Source: Pseudoalteromonas sp. (GTDB taxonomy: Bacteria; Pseudomonadota; Gammaproteobacteria; Enterobacterales; Alteromonadaceae). From it: DNA of 64,000 nucleotides. Position numbers and translations under genes: made by a program. Below the pieces are notes generated by a model that was not told the DNA's origin, did not search any database, and saw only the letters and a program-made list of their open reading frames with translations. Position 1 is the stretch's first letter, and the number at the start of each line of letters is the position of its first letter. The stretch covers positions 1 through 64,000 of the forward strand of contig NZ_JAGYIU010000003.1 in assembly GCF_018402495.1 (NCBI RefSeq). Reading direction: 5' to 3'. Shown here piece by piece: positions 1 through 7,295 of the stretch.

Positions 1-14
1 TATACAGAAGCCAT
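1..14 (-). CDS. First codons of a gene leaving the window leftwards, integron integrase candidate
   Basis: On the minus strand an ATG at 14-12 is preceded by a GGGG-containing ribosome-binding stretch and, further upstream, by a LexA-type box. Only about four codons (Met-Ala-Ser-Val) lie in the window, so the protein cannot be identified from itself. The guess that it is intI rests on context only: integron integrases are commonly LexA-controlled and diverge from their cassette array, and attC-bearing cassettes begin immediately to the right. Another SOS gene is equally possible from this fragment. Confidence 0.35.
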
Positions 15-32
15 GATCTGCCCCAGTTTTCA

Positions 33-48
33 CTGTATATATAAGCAG
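33..48 (-). promoter_or_regulatory. LexA (SOS) box
   Basis: The sequence is CTG-N10-CAG with an AT-alternating centre (CTGTATATATAAGCAG), close to the gammaproteobacterial LexA consensus. It lies about 20 bp upstream of the leftward ATG, where it would cover that promoter. This would place the leftward gene under SOS control. Confidence 0.65.
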
Positions 49-276
49 TAGTTGTATTTAGTTTTTTTCAACAACTCGCGGGGTTATTTCTTGTATTTTA
101 CAACAACAAAAAAACAACAAAAAAACAATAAAAAAACAATAAAAAAACAACAAATATAAATCCCTTGATTTACATTAAGATACAGAGTTAGACTGGAAAT
201 ATTAAAAAACTAAAAGGATTTTCTGTCTGCAACTTGTGGGTTTATATCCTTTGAATAAGCTGTTAGCTGCACAAAG
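49..276. other. Intergenic region between the leftward gene and first cassette, attI candidate
   Basis: The stretch is AT-rich. A run of imperfect A-tract/CAA decamer repeats occupies about 100-155. A GTTAGC core like that of an integron recombination site lies at 262-267, directly before the first cassette gene, and is the best candidate for the attI crossover point. The third purine of the GTTRRRY consensus is not matched. A cassette promoter is expected somewhere here, but I cannot assign -35 and -10 boxes with confidence. Confidence 0.35.
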
Positions 277-747
277 ATGAAATTCGAACTAATTAAATAT
301 ACAGACTTAAATCGGAAGTATTTCGAAGAATCTCTTACTTGGGCTCAATACTATGAGCCGGAAGACATCGATACTCTCGAAGAACTTGGTTTTGACCGTA
401 AAGTGGTATCGGCGGAGTTGGAAAAAATTGGATGGTCTGACGAGTACTGGTTCGCCGTCCCAGAAGATACTAAAATTGGTTCATTTATGTTTGAGCACCG
501 AAAGGCCGATTTCATAACCAAGTCAGGTAAGCATTTAAGTGGCTATGTCGTTAACTCGGGACATTGTGTTTGCATATTTGGTGCAGAAAGGGAATGGGAT
601 ATAAATATAAACCTTCTTGATCTGCTTGAAGAGGAAATTGGTGAACTTAAAGATGATGTGGGTCTAGCAAAGAGTGAAGAGCTATTGCCTTTAGAGGTAA
701 GAATTCCGTTTAAAGGTGTTCAATTTACATTCGCAGAGAGCAGCTAA
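277..747 (+). CDS. Hypothetical acidic protein, probable first integron cassette gene
   Basis: This 156-residue protein is soluble, acidic and rich in Glu, Asp and aromatic residues, with no signal peptide or membrane segment. I recognise no family. The ATG lies about 10 bp after a GTTAGC core, and the stop codon falls in a CTAACA sequence resembling the left arm of an attC site, so the gene fits the usual cassette layout with very short flanks. The reading frame is intact and read rightwards like the following cassette genes. Integron cassette proteins of this size are often of unknown function or are toxin-antitoxin or phage-defence related; nothing visible decides between these. Confidence 0.6.
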   Translation: MKFELIKYTDLNRKYFEESLTWAQYYEPEDIDTLEELGFDRKVVSAELEKIGWSDEYWFAVPEDTKIGSFMFEHRKADFITKSGKHLSGYVVNSGHCVCIFGAEREWDININLLDLLEEEIGELKDDVGLAKSEELLPLEVRIPFKGVQFTFAESS

Positions 748-872
748 CACATATGAGCCTTAACTCTGTCAACAGGCACTAGTATTTTTTTTGACCGTTT
801 TAATAAAGTGACGGTCAATTCTAAATCAATAAACAAATTCGTTTACTTCGTCTGTCGATGCGGCTGTTAAGC
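742..872 (+). other. attC-like site of the first cassette (weak)
   Basis: The left arm GCTAACA overlaps the stop codon of the preceding gene. The right arm ends in GTTAAGC (866-872), a perfect match to the GTTRRRY core. Between them TTGACCGT (791-798) and ACGGTCAA (811-818) form an 8-bp stem that could be the central hairpin or a transcription terminator. The outer arms match only loosely, so this is less certain than the attC sites further right. Confidence 0.4.
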
Positions 873-1255
873 AAGTAGCTTACGGCAAACACATATAAGG
901 TGCGTTACGCAGTAATCGCTTATTACGATCTCATCGCAGCCAGATTTTTCCCATATCCTTTTGGGGTTGCTGGGGCACTAGACATTCATCGGTTAACCTA
1001 ATCATGGCACTATTCAAGGCGGCTGGTTTCATCATTGTGATCCAGTTAGATTAAGGTGCGTAACGCAGTTATCAAGTCAGGTGTAAGCGACTTTGTTTAT
1101 TGTATTAATGCACGCGTACTGAGCGTCTAATCAAGGCAAGTGGCTTAGGTCTGTAGGCATATAATCAGGTTAAACCTTGTTGGTTATTAACTCACCCAAT
1201 TGATTGATGCTCAGCCTTATATCCAGTTAGATGTTCAGCTCACTCAGTACCGTGA
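873..1255 (-). ncRNA. Non-coding flank of the IS110/IS1111 element, candidate bridge RNA region
   Basis: No open reading frame fills these 383 bp, which lie downstream of the transposase stop codon. The region contains two near-identical blocks around AAGGTGCGTTACGCAG (about 897 and 1053) and two copies of ATCCAGTTAGAT (about 1041 and 1220). IS110-family elements are known to encode a structured bridge RNA in a long non-coding end; in the IS1111 subgroup it is downstream of the transposase gene, as here. The RNA itself, its loops and the exact element end are not demonstrated by the sequence alone. Confidence 0.35.
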
Positions 1256-2299
1256 CTAACTCTTTAAGAATTTCGCTTCATCGAATACCGTCTCTTTTTT
1301 AAGCATATAATAAACACAGCGACCAAGCTTATGTGCAAGCGCTGACAGTGCTTTGGCTTTGCTCATTCGCTTTTGTAGTTTTTCAAGGTATTTGTTGGCG
1401 TTGTGATTGTGACGCAGCAGCAATACAGCGGCTTCGGAGAACGCCCATTTTAGATGTGCATTGCCAATTTTATTGCCTTGTGTGCCGTAAGTTTTACCAG
1501 CTGACTCCGCTTTGCATTTGACTAACCGACTGTATGAAGCGAACTTTTGTACGCTTGAAAAACGATTGATGTCACCAATTTCGTAAATGATGGTGAGTGC
1601 TAGAATGCGGCCTATACCATTAATTGTTTGCAAAATATTAAGGTGGACAGGGTTGTGCTGCTTGGCCATTTGTTCAATATAATGCTCTAAAGGCTTAAGC
1701 TCCTTATGATAGCAATCAAGTATAGCCATGTTTAAATTAATAGAGCGTTGTACAACGGGATCAGGAAAGTAATAGCGCATTTTTTCTCTGTCGCAGACGT
1801 TCTTTAAATTGACATTATGGGCAGGTAAATTGTACTGGCTGGCAGTATTGGCGACATGGGCTTTTAAATCAGCGCCATGACGGACGATTTTAGTTCTGCG
1901 CCTTAATAAGTCGCGTGTTGCACGCATATCTTTGTCATAAACATAAGCAAGAGGGAAATTACCACCACGGATGAGTTTGGCAATTTTATGTGAATCTATT
2001 TTATCGTTTTTAGCTTTACCGCCATGAATCGCTTTCATATACAAAGCATGACCAAGGATAAAATCGATAGTGTGTTCTTTGCAAAAGTCAGCGACCCAAT
2101 ACCAACAGTGCATGCACTCTACGCCAACCACAATGTCACCGATATACGGTTTAAGTAGTTTTAGCAGTGCGTCAGGATCATCTTTAATTTTCTTGTGAAC
2201 AAGGATAAGTCCTGTATTATCAATGATACAAACATAAAGTAATCGCGCGTGTAAATCGATTCCACAATAATATGGATGCATGTTATTGTAAAAGTTCAT
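1256..2299 (-). CDS. IS110-family (IS1111-like) transposase
   Basis: The 347-residue product is a DEDD-type recombinase. Near the N terminus is CGIDLHARLLYVCIID with the first Asp, then VVGVECMHCWYW with Glu, then KAKNDKIDSHKIAKL with the paired Asp residues. The C-terminal half carries a transposase_20 domain with a helix-hairpin-helix-like INGIGRILALTI segment followed by ESAGKTYGTQGNKIGN. I chose the ATG at 2299 because a GGAG sits 8 bp upstream; longer in-frame extension to 2371 lacks such support and crosses the element edge. The short upstream and long downstream non-coding flanks favour the IS1111 subgroup. It interrupts an attC site. The frame is intact, so it may be active. Confidence 0.85.
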   Translation of the reverse strand: MNFYNNMHPYYCGIDLHARLLYVCIIDNTGLILVHKKIKDDPDALLKLLKPYIGDIVVGVECMHCWYWVADFCKEHTIDFILGHALYMKAIHGGKAKNDKIDSHKIAKLIRGGNFPLAYVYDKDMRATRDLLRRRTKIVRHGADLKAHVANTASQYNLPAHNVNLKNVCDREKMRYYFPDPVVQRSINLNMAILDCYHKELKPLEHYIEQMAKQHNPVHLNILQTINGIGRILALTIIYEIGDINRFSSVQKFASYSRLVKCKAESAGKTYGTQGNKIGNAHLKWAFSEAAVLLLRHNHNANKYLEKLQKRMSKAKALSALAHKLGRCVYYMLKKETVFDEAKFLKS

Positions 2300-2381
2300 T
2301 GAGCTTTCTCCTGTAAGGTTGGTTGCCATTTCAGCGTAGCGAATAATCGCGATGCTGGGGAGGAGGCTCAATGAGTATCAA

Positions 2382-2470
2382 GCAAATTAATCAGGACTAA
2401 AAAACGTTGGCTAGTTTCGCTACGCTCACTATTTTAGCCAACATTTTTAGCCCATTATTTGGGCGTTATG
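2382..2470 (+). other. attC site, left end interrupted by the IS
   Basis: The arms GTTGGCTA (2406-2413) and TAGCCAAC (2435-2442) form the inner stem, with outer complementary stretches ending in GGGCGTTATG at 2461-2470. The form closely resembles Vibrio-type attC sites. The leading TAA expected before CAAGC is missing, replaced by the insertion sequence. The next cassette gene starts four bases after the GTTATG core. Confidence 0.7.
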
Positions 2471-2474
2471 AGCC

Positions 2475-2864
2475 ATGAGCACTGATAGAGAAAATGCCAA
2501 TTACTGGTACAACGAGCTAGTGGAAGGCCTACGCTTAATTGCTAGTGAGTTTGATGTTCAAGAAAGAGCGCTGCCAGACTTTGTTCACCTTCCCGATGAA
2601 GTCTTGAACGCTGTGGACCTTGATACCTTAAGCTTGGTAGTCGAGCTCGGTCTTGTAACTCAGGAACAAACCGAAAAAATCAAACAGCTTGATTGTGCTC
2701 TGGAGAATATCGAATTGCCTAGCAATTACGAGGCAATGATAGAGGATATGAAAAATGGAAATAGCTTTAATACTTTAAGGAAGATGGCGCATGAGGTGTT
2801 AAATAGCTTGGGTCAAACTTACAAAGAACCAGCTACGAGCGCGGTCTATGTCAAAAGCTCATAA
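2475..2864 (+). CDS. Hypothetical cassette protein, 129 residues
   Basis: A small acidic soluble protein, predicted largely helical, with no signal peptide, membrane segment or motif I recognise. It is a textbook integron cassette gene in layout: the ATG is 4 bp after an attC core, and the TAA stop codon (2862-2864) forms the first bases of the next attC site. There is no clear Shine-Dalgarno sequence, which is common in cassette genes. Function unknown. Confidence 0.65.
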   Translation: MSTDRENANYWYNELVEGLRLIASEFDVQERALPDFVHLPDEVLNAVDLDTLSLVVELGLVTQEQTEKIKQLDCALENIELPSNYEAMIEDMKNGNSFNTLRKMAHEVLNSLGQTYKEPATSAVYVKSS

Positions 2865-2968
2865 CAAAGCAAGTCAATCTGACAGCTTACACTCCGCTTT
2901 GTTTTATGCGGGAAAAGCATCGCATAAAACCAAGCTCCATTACAGCTGCAGTTGCTTGCGGCGTTATG
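2862..2968 (+). other. attC site
   Basis: Starts with TAACAAAGCAAG overlapping the upstream stop codon and ends with CTTGCGGCGTTATG. The terminal arms are complementary (GCAAG/CTTGC around the TAAC/GTTA cores), and inner arms ATGCGGG..GCATCGCAT can fold. Length is 107 bp, within the attC range. It is the recombination site of the 2475-2864 cassette. Confidence 0.75.
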
Positions 2969-2987
2969 TTTTTAAGGGAGTATACGA

Positions 2988-3284
2988 ATGAATAAGTGGA
3001 TGACAAAGAAAAGAATTATTACGTTGGCAACGTTGCCAGTGGCAGGCTTGAGTTTCACAATTCTTTTAAATTTTCTCGCCGGACCCGGATACTCAACTTC
3101 AATAAATCAGGGGGCAGTTGCTGTGTACCTCCTTGGTTCTGTCTTATGGTCTGTTGCCGCAATTACTGCTGGCGTGTATATGTATTCAAAGTGCAGCTCA
3201 ATGAATACCAAAAAATTTATACCAGGAATTTTCTCAGTTTTTATAGGTGCAGGCTTGCCGTGGATAGTTGGCATGCAACTATGA
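2988..3284 (+). CDS. Small membrane protein, integron cassette
   Basis: The 98-residue product has three hydrophobic segments, at about 10-31, 41-63 and 76-95, with a positively charged N terminus (KWMTKKR), so it should sit in the inner membrane. A GGGAG ribosome-binding site precedes the ATG at a good distance. The gene lies between two attC sites in the same orientation as its neighbours. I recognise no family; small membrane proteins are frequent in cassettes. Confidence 0.6.
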   Translation: MNKWMTKKRIITLATLPVAGLSFTILLNFLAGPGYSTSINQGAVAVYLLGSVLWSVAAITAGVYMYSKCSSMNTKKFIPGIFSVFIGAGLPWIVGMQL

Positions 3285-3294
3285 CAGCCAAACA

Positions 3295-3371
3295 TAACAA
3301 TCGCCATCAAAAACGCGCCCGTTGGGTGCTCGACTCGCAACAAGTTGCTCGCGTTTTTGGTGGCGTTATAT
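3295..3371 (+). other. attC site
   Basis: A clear 77-bp site. TAACAATCGCCATCAAAAAC on the left is nearly perfectly complementary to GTTTTTGGTGGCGTTATA on the right, with a GCAACAAGTTGC palindrome in the loop region. This is the strongest attC in the window and supports the integron reading of the neighbourhood. Confidence 0.85.
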
Positions 3372-3393
3372 TTCTTTAGCATGGAGCATACCT

Positions 3394-3855
3394 TTGAAGA
3401 ATTTTGTTTTAATTATATTTTGTTTGTTTTTAATTAGTTGTAAATCAACTCAGTCTAAATCCGATAGCCTTCAGTTTGGAGTTAATTTAAATACGCATCC
3501 TGAACTTACAAAAGCTGAGAGATCTCTATGGTTTGGTTTCAGTTTTGGTTTAGGTACTTGTATTCAAAATGAGGGTGCCTCATATAATAACTTTCCAATT
3601 TCTTGTGAAGTTACAGCAAGAACAATTATGGCTCAAATGTATGAGAATGAACCTGATAAAAGTGCCTATAAAGATGTTTATGCTAGAGAGCTTTATTCCG
3701 TATATAAAGCTGGGTTCATAGAGCAATATGTGTGGTTCTTCCATAACCAAAAAGAATGGAACAAGCCAAGAAACATCGAAAAGTATAAAATATGGGCATC
3801 TAAAAATTTAACGACACATAATCAACAAACGAAGTTTGTGGGTAAATATCAATAA
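3394..3855 (+). CDS. Predicted lipoprotein, integron cassette, TTG start
   Basis: The most plausible start is TTG at 3394, preceded 7 bp upstream by GGAG. It gives a 153-residue protein opening with Lys, a hydrophobic stretch FVLIIFCLFL and the lipobox LISC (Cys at residue 16), so a lipoprotein signal peptide. A longer in-frame start at 3322 would run through the upstream attC site and bury the signal, so I reject it. The mature part is soluble with no motif I know. The stop lies just before the next attC site. Function unknown. Confidence 0.6.
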   Translation: MKNFVLIIFCLFLISCKSTQSKSDSLQFGVNLNTHPELTKAERSLWFGFSFGLGTCIQNEGASYNNFPISCEVTARTIMAQMYENEPDKSAYKDVYARELYSVYKAGFIEQYVWFFHNQKEWNKPRNIEKYKIWASKNLTTHNQQTKFVGKYQ

Positions 3856-3858
3856 ATA

Positions 3859-3945
3859 TAACAAGCACCTCAAAAAAGGACGTAAAAAGCTTGGCTTGCG
3901 TCACTTCGTTTCTAATTTTAGCCAAGCATTTTACGCCTGTTAGGC
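3859..3945 (+). other. attC site, last of the array
   Basis: Runs from TAACAAGCACC to GCCTGTTAGGC. The core GTTAGGC matches GTTRRRY exactly. Inner arms AAAAAGCTTGGCT and AGCCAAGCATTTT are complementary. No further attC is recognisable to the right, so this marks the distal edge of the visible cassette array. Confidence 0.7.
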
Positions 3946-4342
3946 GAACGTTTTGGTATGACTCCCACTGTCAAGTTAAGCACACTGATCCTTGCCTAAC
4001 TTTTTAAGCCATAATTACTTCAGCTCGAATTAGAGCGAGTTAATACATAGGATAAAGCAAGTAATGTCGTCGGTTATCTTGCTGATATGACTATAGGCGT
4101 CCTGCCTTTCGTAAATCAGCTACGCTGTTCAAAATTGTTCCATACAATTTTGTCGTTGGTTATTACTATTTCTAGTAACAGAGCAAACCTTACTTAGTAC
4201 GTCCTGTGGGGGTCACCGATGGCCCCTGTCTTCAGTCTATGTTCGTGGTTCAATGCAGTGTTAGCTGCATTGCCATCCTAACGCCGTCGGTGGTTGTGCC
4301 ACATCCGATGCTTGATCCCATGCATTAACTCTAATTCGTTTA
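3946..4342. other. Non-coding stretch beside an IS110 remnant, with a long-range inverted repeat
   Basis: No gene is supported here. CGAATTAGAG (4026-4035) followed by TTAATAC recurs inverted as GCATTAACTCTAATTCG (4322-4338), bracketing about 300 bp immediately downstream of the transposase remnant. The bracketed DNA is rich in short palindromes. It may be the non-coding end of the damaged IS110-family element, possibly its former bridge RNA region. Confidence 0.4.
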
Positions 4343-4615
4343 TCATGCGGGTACTCTTGCCAATCTAAGTTTTGTATTCACTGGCGTAAGTACCACTTCT
4401 TTTGCAATGGTCTGTATGTACGCAATCATTTCTCGGGCAATTTCGGTGAAAACCAAGTTGTAGTGTTTTCCTTTGGCTATCATTTTTTTATAGCGCTTGC
4501 AGAGCCTAAGCTGTGCTTTCCACGCAATATCAATAATGTCTTTTGGTAAACCTTCTTGTCGTTTTTGCATATCTGTGGATATATTTGCTGCATACCGATA
4601 AGTGTGCACCTTCAA
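4343..4615 (-). pseudogene. C-terminal remnant of an IS110-family transposase
   Basis: The roughly 90 residues resemble the tail of a distinct IS110-family group, with the pattern MQKRQEGLPKDIIDIAWKAQ followed by LCKRYKKMIAKGKHYN and an ending of the type VVAIARELxxFIWxIAKEV. The catalytic DEDD portion is absent. Upstream sequence runs directly into the damaged antitoxin gene, so the front was lost by deletion or rearrangement. It differs from the intact transposase at 1256-2299, so a second element is implied. Family assignment is from memory of the tail pattern. Confidence 0.6.
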
Positions 4616-4902
4616 GAGAAGGCGTCTTGCTCGGCCGTTTCCGCACTTTGTGATGGCGCCAATATGGCGTTTGCCACCACTCGAGTATCAGGGCGGTCTA
4701 AAGCTTCCATCAGCAACATAGCATCCGCTTGGCTCAGTTTTAAAGTCTGTTCACGTTCGATGACTTGTTTAGCTTTTTAGATTGCAGCGCTTAGAACAAA
4801 CGAGTTGATGTTAGACATGCCGGCGATCGCGGCGGCCTTATTAAGTAAGTCTTGTGTATCGACATCAACTCTAGCGGTGATGCGAAGCAAAGTAGTAGCC
4901 AT
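4612..4902 (-). pseudogene. Broken DUF1778 (TacA-like) antitoxin gene with in-frame stop
   Basis: From ATG 4902 the frame reads a ribbon-helix-helix N terminus (LLRITARVDVDTQDLLNKAA, then INSFVLSAAI) typical of DUF1778 antitoxins. A TAA then interrupts at codon 42, and the same frame continues as KAKQVIEREQTLKLS and EALDRP, the expected continuation. One base change, GAA to TAA, explains it. The normal partner, a GNAT acetyltransferase toxin downstream, is missing and replaced by the IS110 remnant. A truncated 41-residue DNA-binding part could still be made. Confidence 0.7.
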
Positions 4903-4918
4903 AATTATATCTCCTATT

Positions 4919-4988
4919 GTGCCAAAATGTCACATAGGTATTAGGGTCTTAAAGTGTGTAATAAACAATTATTGTGTCACTTTGGCAC
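4919..4988 (-). promoter_or_regulatory. Promoter region of the antitoxin with paired inverted operators
   Basis: GTGCCAAAATGTCACA (4919-4934) and TGTGTCACTTTGGCAC (4973-4988) are inverted copies differing at two positions, 38 bp apart, upstream of the antitoxin start. Such paired sites are typical of autoregulated RHH toxin-antitoxin operons. The operators are preserved although the operon is broken. Confidence 0.55.
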
Positions 4989-5295
4989 GCAAACTAATCG
5001 GGTAGCCGGCGGTTTCTAAGCTCCACATCACCCATCATGGGCTTTTTATTTACAGGAAGCAAAACAGTAAGGTCAGGTCTTGCGTTTTATTATAAAAGTC
5101 AAAAAGAAAGATCTGATCCTGCCTCCGCCACAGTGCCAACTTAGCCTTAATGGTATATTTTTATTAAGATGCCAGTAAAAAACGGCTCTGGTTCTAAAAT
5201 TGGTGTACGCTTGTCTTATTCGCTATTCGTAAGCTGCGCTTTAAACTGTTTTAGTTGCTGACAGTAAATAGATCGATATCACTAAGGATGTGTTG
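4989..5295. other. Intergenic region before the lactate permease
   Basis: CCCATCATGGG (5031-5041) followed by CTTTTTATTT is a small terminator-like hairpin. Loosely inverted GTCAGGTCTTGC/GATCTGATCCTGCC sequences follow at about 5073-5122. A promoter for the permease is expected just upstream of 5296; I cannot place its boxes confidently. No gene is seen. Confidence 0.35.
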
Positions 5296-6873
5296 ATGAA
5301 TACCGTAATAGCGGCTTTGCCGATTATTATTTTAATTTGGTTAATGACTAAGCGCGATCCGCTTCCTTCATATATTGCGCTGCCAGCCATGGCGTTATTA
5401 ACTGGGCTTTTACAGCTAGTTTATTTTCGTGCTGATTGGCAATTAGTCGCCGCTAATATGCTGGCTGGTGGTTTATCGGTTGCTACGCCTATTTCTATTA
5501 TTGCCGGTGCTATTTTGCTCAATAGGTTGTTAGCTATTTCTGGTGCTGAAGCAACGATTAAAAGCTGGTTAGAATCAATAAGCAGTAATCCTGTTGCGCA
5601 ACTAATGATCATCGGTTGGGCGTTTGCCTTTATGATTGAAGGTGCCTCTGGATTTGGCACTCCAGCTGCAATTGCAGCTCCTTTATTGGTTGGTCTAGGT
5701 TTTGCGCCGCTTAAAGTCGTGGTGTTTACGTTGATATTAAACTCTGTGCCTGTGTCGTTTGGTGCTGTGGGTACTCCCACATGGTTCGGTTTTTCGAGTT
5801 TAAATTTAGCACCAGAGCAAATACTGGCTATATCACAATGGACTGCGTTATGTCATGTTGTTGCGGCAATGGTCATTGTGCCCATTGCCTTGCGGTTTGT
5901 GTTATCTGCAGAGGTGATCCGTCGCAATGGGATCTATATTTACTTAAGCATTTTTTCCTGCGTGTTACCTTATTGGTGGATAGCGCAATGGAATTACGAA
6001 TTTCCTTCTTTACTTGGTGGCGCTATCGGCCTAGTACTGAGCGTTGTGTTTGCTAAATTTAATATTGGTTTAAGCACCGCAGACAAACAGATAACGCACA
6101 GCGTGAACATTTCGCGCAAAACACTGCTTATTGCGTTATCGCCATTATTGTTACTGATAATTGTTTTGTTGCTCACGCGAATTCAGCAGTTAGGCATTAA
6201 AGACTGGTTAAATAACGACAGTGCCTGGTTAGCGGCCGATTTGAGCTTTGCGCAATTTCAACTTAGTGCAGCCTTAATAATCTCACTGCAAGATATTTTT
6301 GCCACAGGGGTTAGCTGGTCGTATAAAACGTTGTATGTACCTGCCATTATTCCGTTTGTACTTGTGGTGGCGGTGTGTTTGCCGTTATTAAAAATGAATA
6401 CTAAACAAGTTAAACAAATGTGCAACGAAACAGCGCAACGAATCGTTTTACCTTGTGTTTCGTTATTGGGCGCATTGATTATGGTTAATTTTATGATGCT
6501 AGGTGAACACAACGCACCAATTTTTTATATGGCACAATCGTTTGCGCAACTGAGTGGTGAGAATTGGACCTTGTTTGCGGCTTTTCTCGGTGCTTTAGGA
6601 ACATTTTTTTCCGGCTCAGCAACGGTCTCTAACCTAACTTTTGCTGGTATTCAATACAGCATAGCGCAGCAGGTGGGCTTACCGACTACATTAATACTTG
6701 CACTACAGTCCGTTGGTGCAGCAATGGGTAATATGGTCTGTATAAGTAATATTATCGCGGTGGCAAGTATTGTTGGTTTAAATAACCAAGAAGGCGTGGT
6801 GATCAAAAAAACAGTGCTGCCGATGCTGATTTATGCTGCAATTATTGGCATATTTAGTTATGTGTTTTTTTAA
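5296..6873 (+). CDS. lctP: LctP-family L-lactate/glycolate permease
   Basis: A 525-residue polytopic inner-membrane transporter with about 12-14 hydrophobic helices. The family signature EGASGFGTPAAIAAPLL is present at about residue 115, followed by FGAVGTPTWFGF, both typical of LctP. It would import L-lactate or a related 2-hydroxy acid by proton symport. I prefer ATG 5296 over GTG 5290 because AGGA sits about 7 bp upstream. No lactate dehydrogenase genes are adjacent, so it may be transcribed alone. The length matches the family. Confidence 0.88.
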   Translation: MNTVIAALPIIILIWLMTKRDPLPSYIALPAMALLTGLLQLVYFRADWQLVAANMLAGGLSVATPISIIAGAILLNRLLAISGAEATIKSWLESISSNPVAQLMIIGWAFAFMIEGASGFGTPAAIAAPLLVGLGFAPLKVVVFTLILNSVPVSFGAVGTPTWFGFSSLNLAPEQILAISQWTALCHVVAAMVIVPIALRFVLSAEVIRRNGIYIYLSIFSCVLPYWWIAQWNYEFPSLLGGAIGLVLSVVFAKFNIGLSTADKQITHSVNISRKTLLIALSPLLLLIIVLLLTRIQQLGIKDWLNNDSAWLAADLSFAQFQLSAALIISLQDIFATGVSWSYKTLYVPAIIPFVLVVAVCLPLLKMNTKQVKQMCNETAQRIVLPCVSLLGALIMVNFMMLGEHNAPIFYMAQSFAQLSGENWTLFAAFLGALGTFFSGSATVSNLTFAGIQYSIAQQVGLPTTLILALQSVGAAMGNMVCISNIIAVASIVGLNNQEGVVIKKTVLPMLIYAAIIGIFSYVFF

Positions 6874-7295
6874 TGTCTGTTAACCTGCTCGTGTCATGCT
6901 AATAACGCTTTTCGGTAGCTATAGGGGAAATTTTGATATTGACAACGTATTTGTGCATAATTTTTTTAAGATCTTATTTGCACAAAGAAAAGGCAGTGCG
7001 AGGTTTTAGGTTTGAGGTTTTAGGTTTTAGGTTCGAAGCCCGACGCCCGTAACCCTCTGTGTGAATAATTCCTTTGCGCGGCATAAAGCCCCGCCTACAA
7101 TAAACCTCGATGTTGACCTTATCCGTAGGCGGGAGTTTACCTCGCGCATATTTGACAGTTCTAGGTGCGTTGCTCGATGCTCGATGCCCGTTGCTCGATG
7201 CCCGTTGCTCGATGCTCGATGCTCGTTGCCCGTTACTCGAGGCCCGTTGCTCGATGCTCGTTGCCCGTTACTCGAGGCCCATCGCCCTGAACTTT
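6874..7295. repeat. Repeat-rich intergenic region
   Basis: Three kinds of repeat lie in 420 bp. GGTTTTAG/GGTTTGAG units run from about 7003 to 7032. An inverted repeat CCCGCCTAC (7090-7098) and GTAGGCGGG (7125-7133) follows. Then a degenerate tandem array of GATGCCCGTTGCTC/GATGCTCGATGCTC-type units spans about 7168-7280. Small reading frames here are Arg-Cys-Pro-Leu-rich artefacts of the tandem units. No gene is supported. Confidence 0.7.

Larger units (their letters stand above)
873..2381 (-). mobile_element. IS110/IS1111-type insertion sequence inserted in an attC site
   Basis: The right edge is inferred at about 2381 because the sequence from CAAGCAAATT onwards reads as the left arm of an attC site lacking its initial TAA. 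The left edge is not resolved and could be anywhere from 873 to about 1100. No terminal inverted repeat or target duplication is visible, as expected for this family. IS1111-attC elements targeting cassette recombination sites are an established group; membership here is inferred from position and transposase type. Confidence 0.55.

Noticed and set aside
3322-3393. Longer version of the lipoprotein gene starting at 3322
   Set aside because: It would run through the attC hairpin and bury the signal peptide; TTG 3394 with GGAG upstream fits better.
4556-5005. Two plus-strand reading frames at 4556-4780 and 4805-5005
   Set aside because: They are antisense to the DUF1778 pseudogene and its operator; the minus-strand reading explains the sequence better.
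5290-5295. GTG start for the LctP gene at 5290
   Set aside because: The AGGA is too close to this codon; ATG 5296 has proper spacing.
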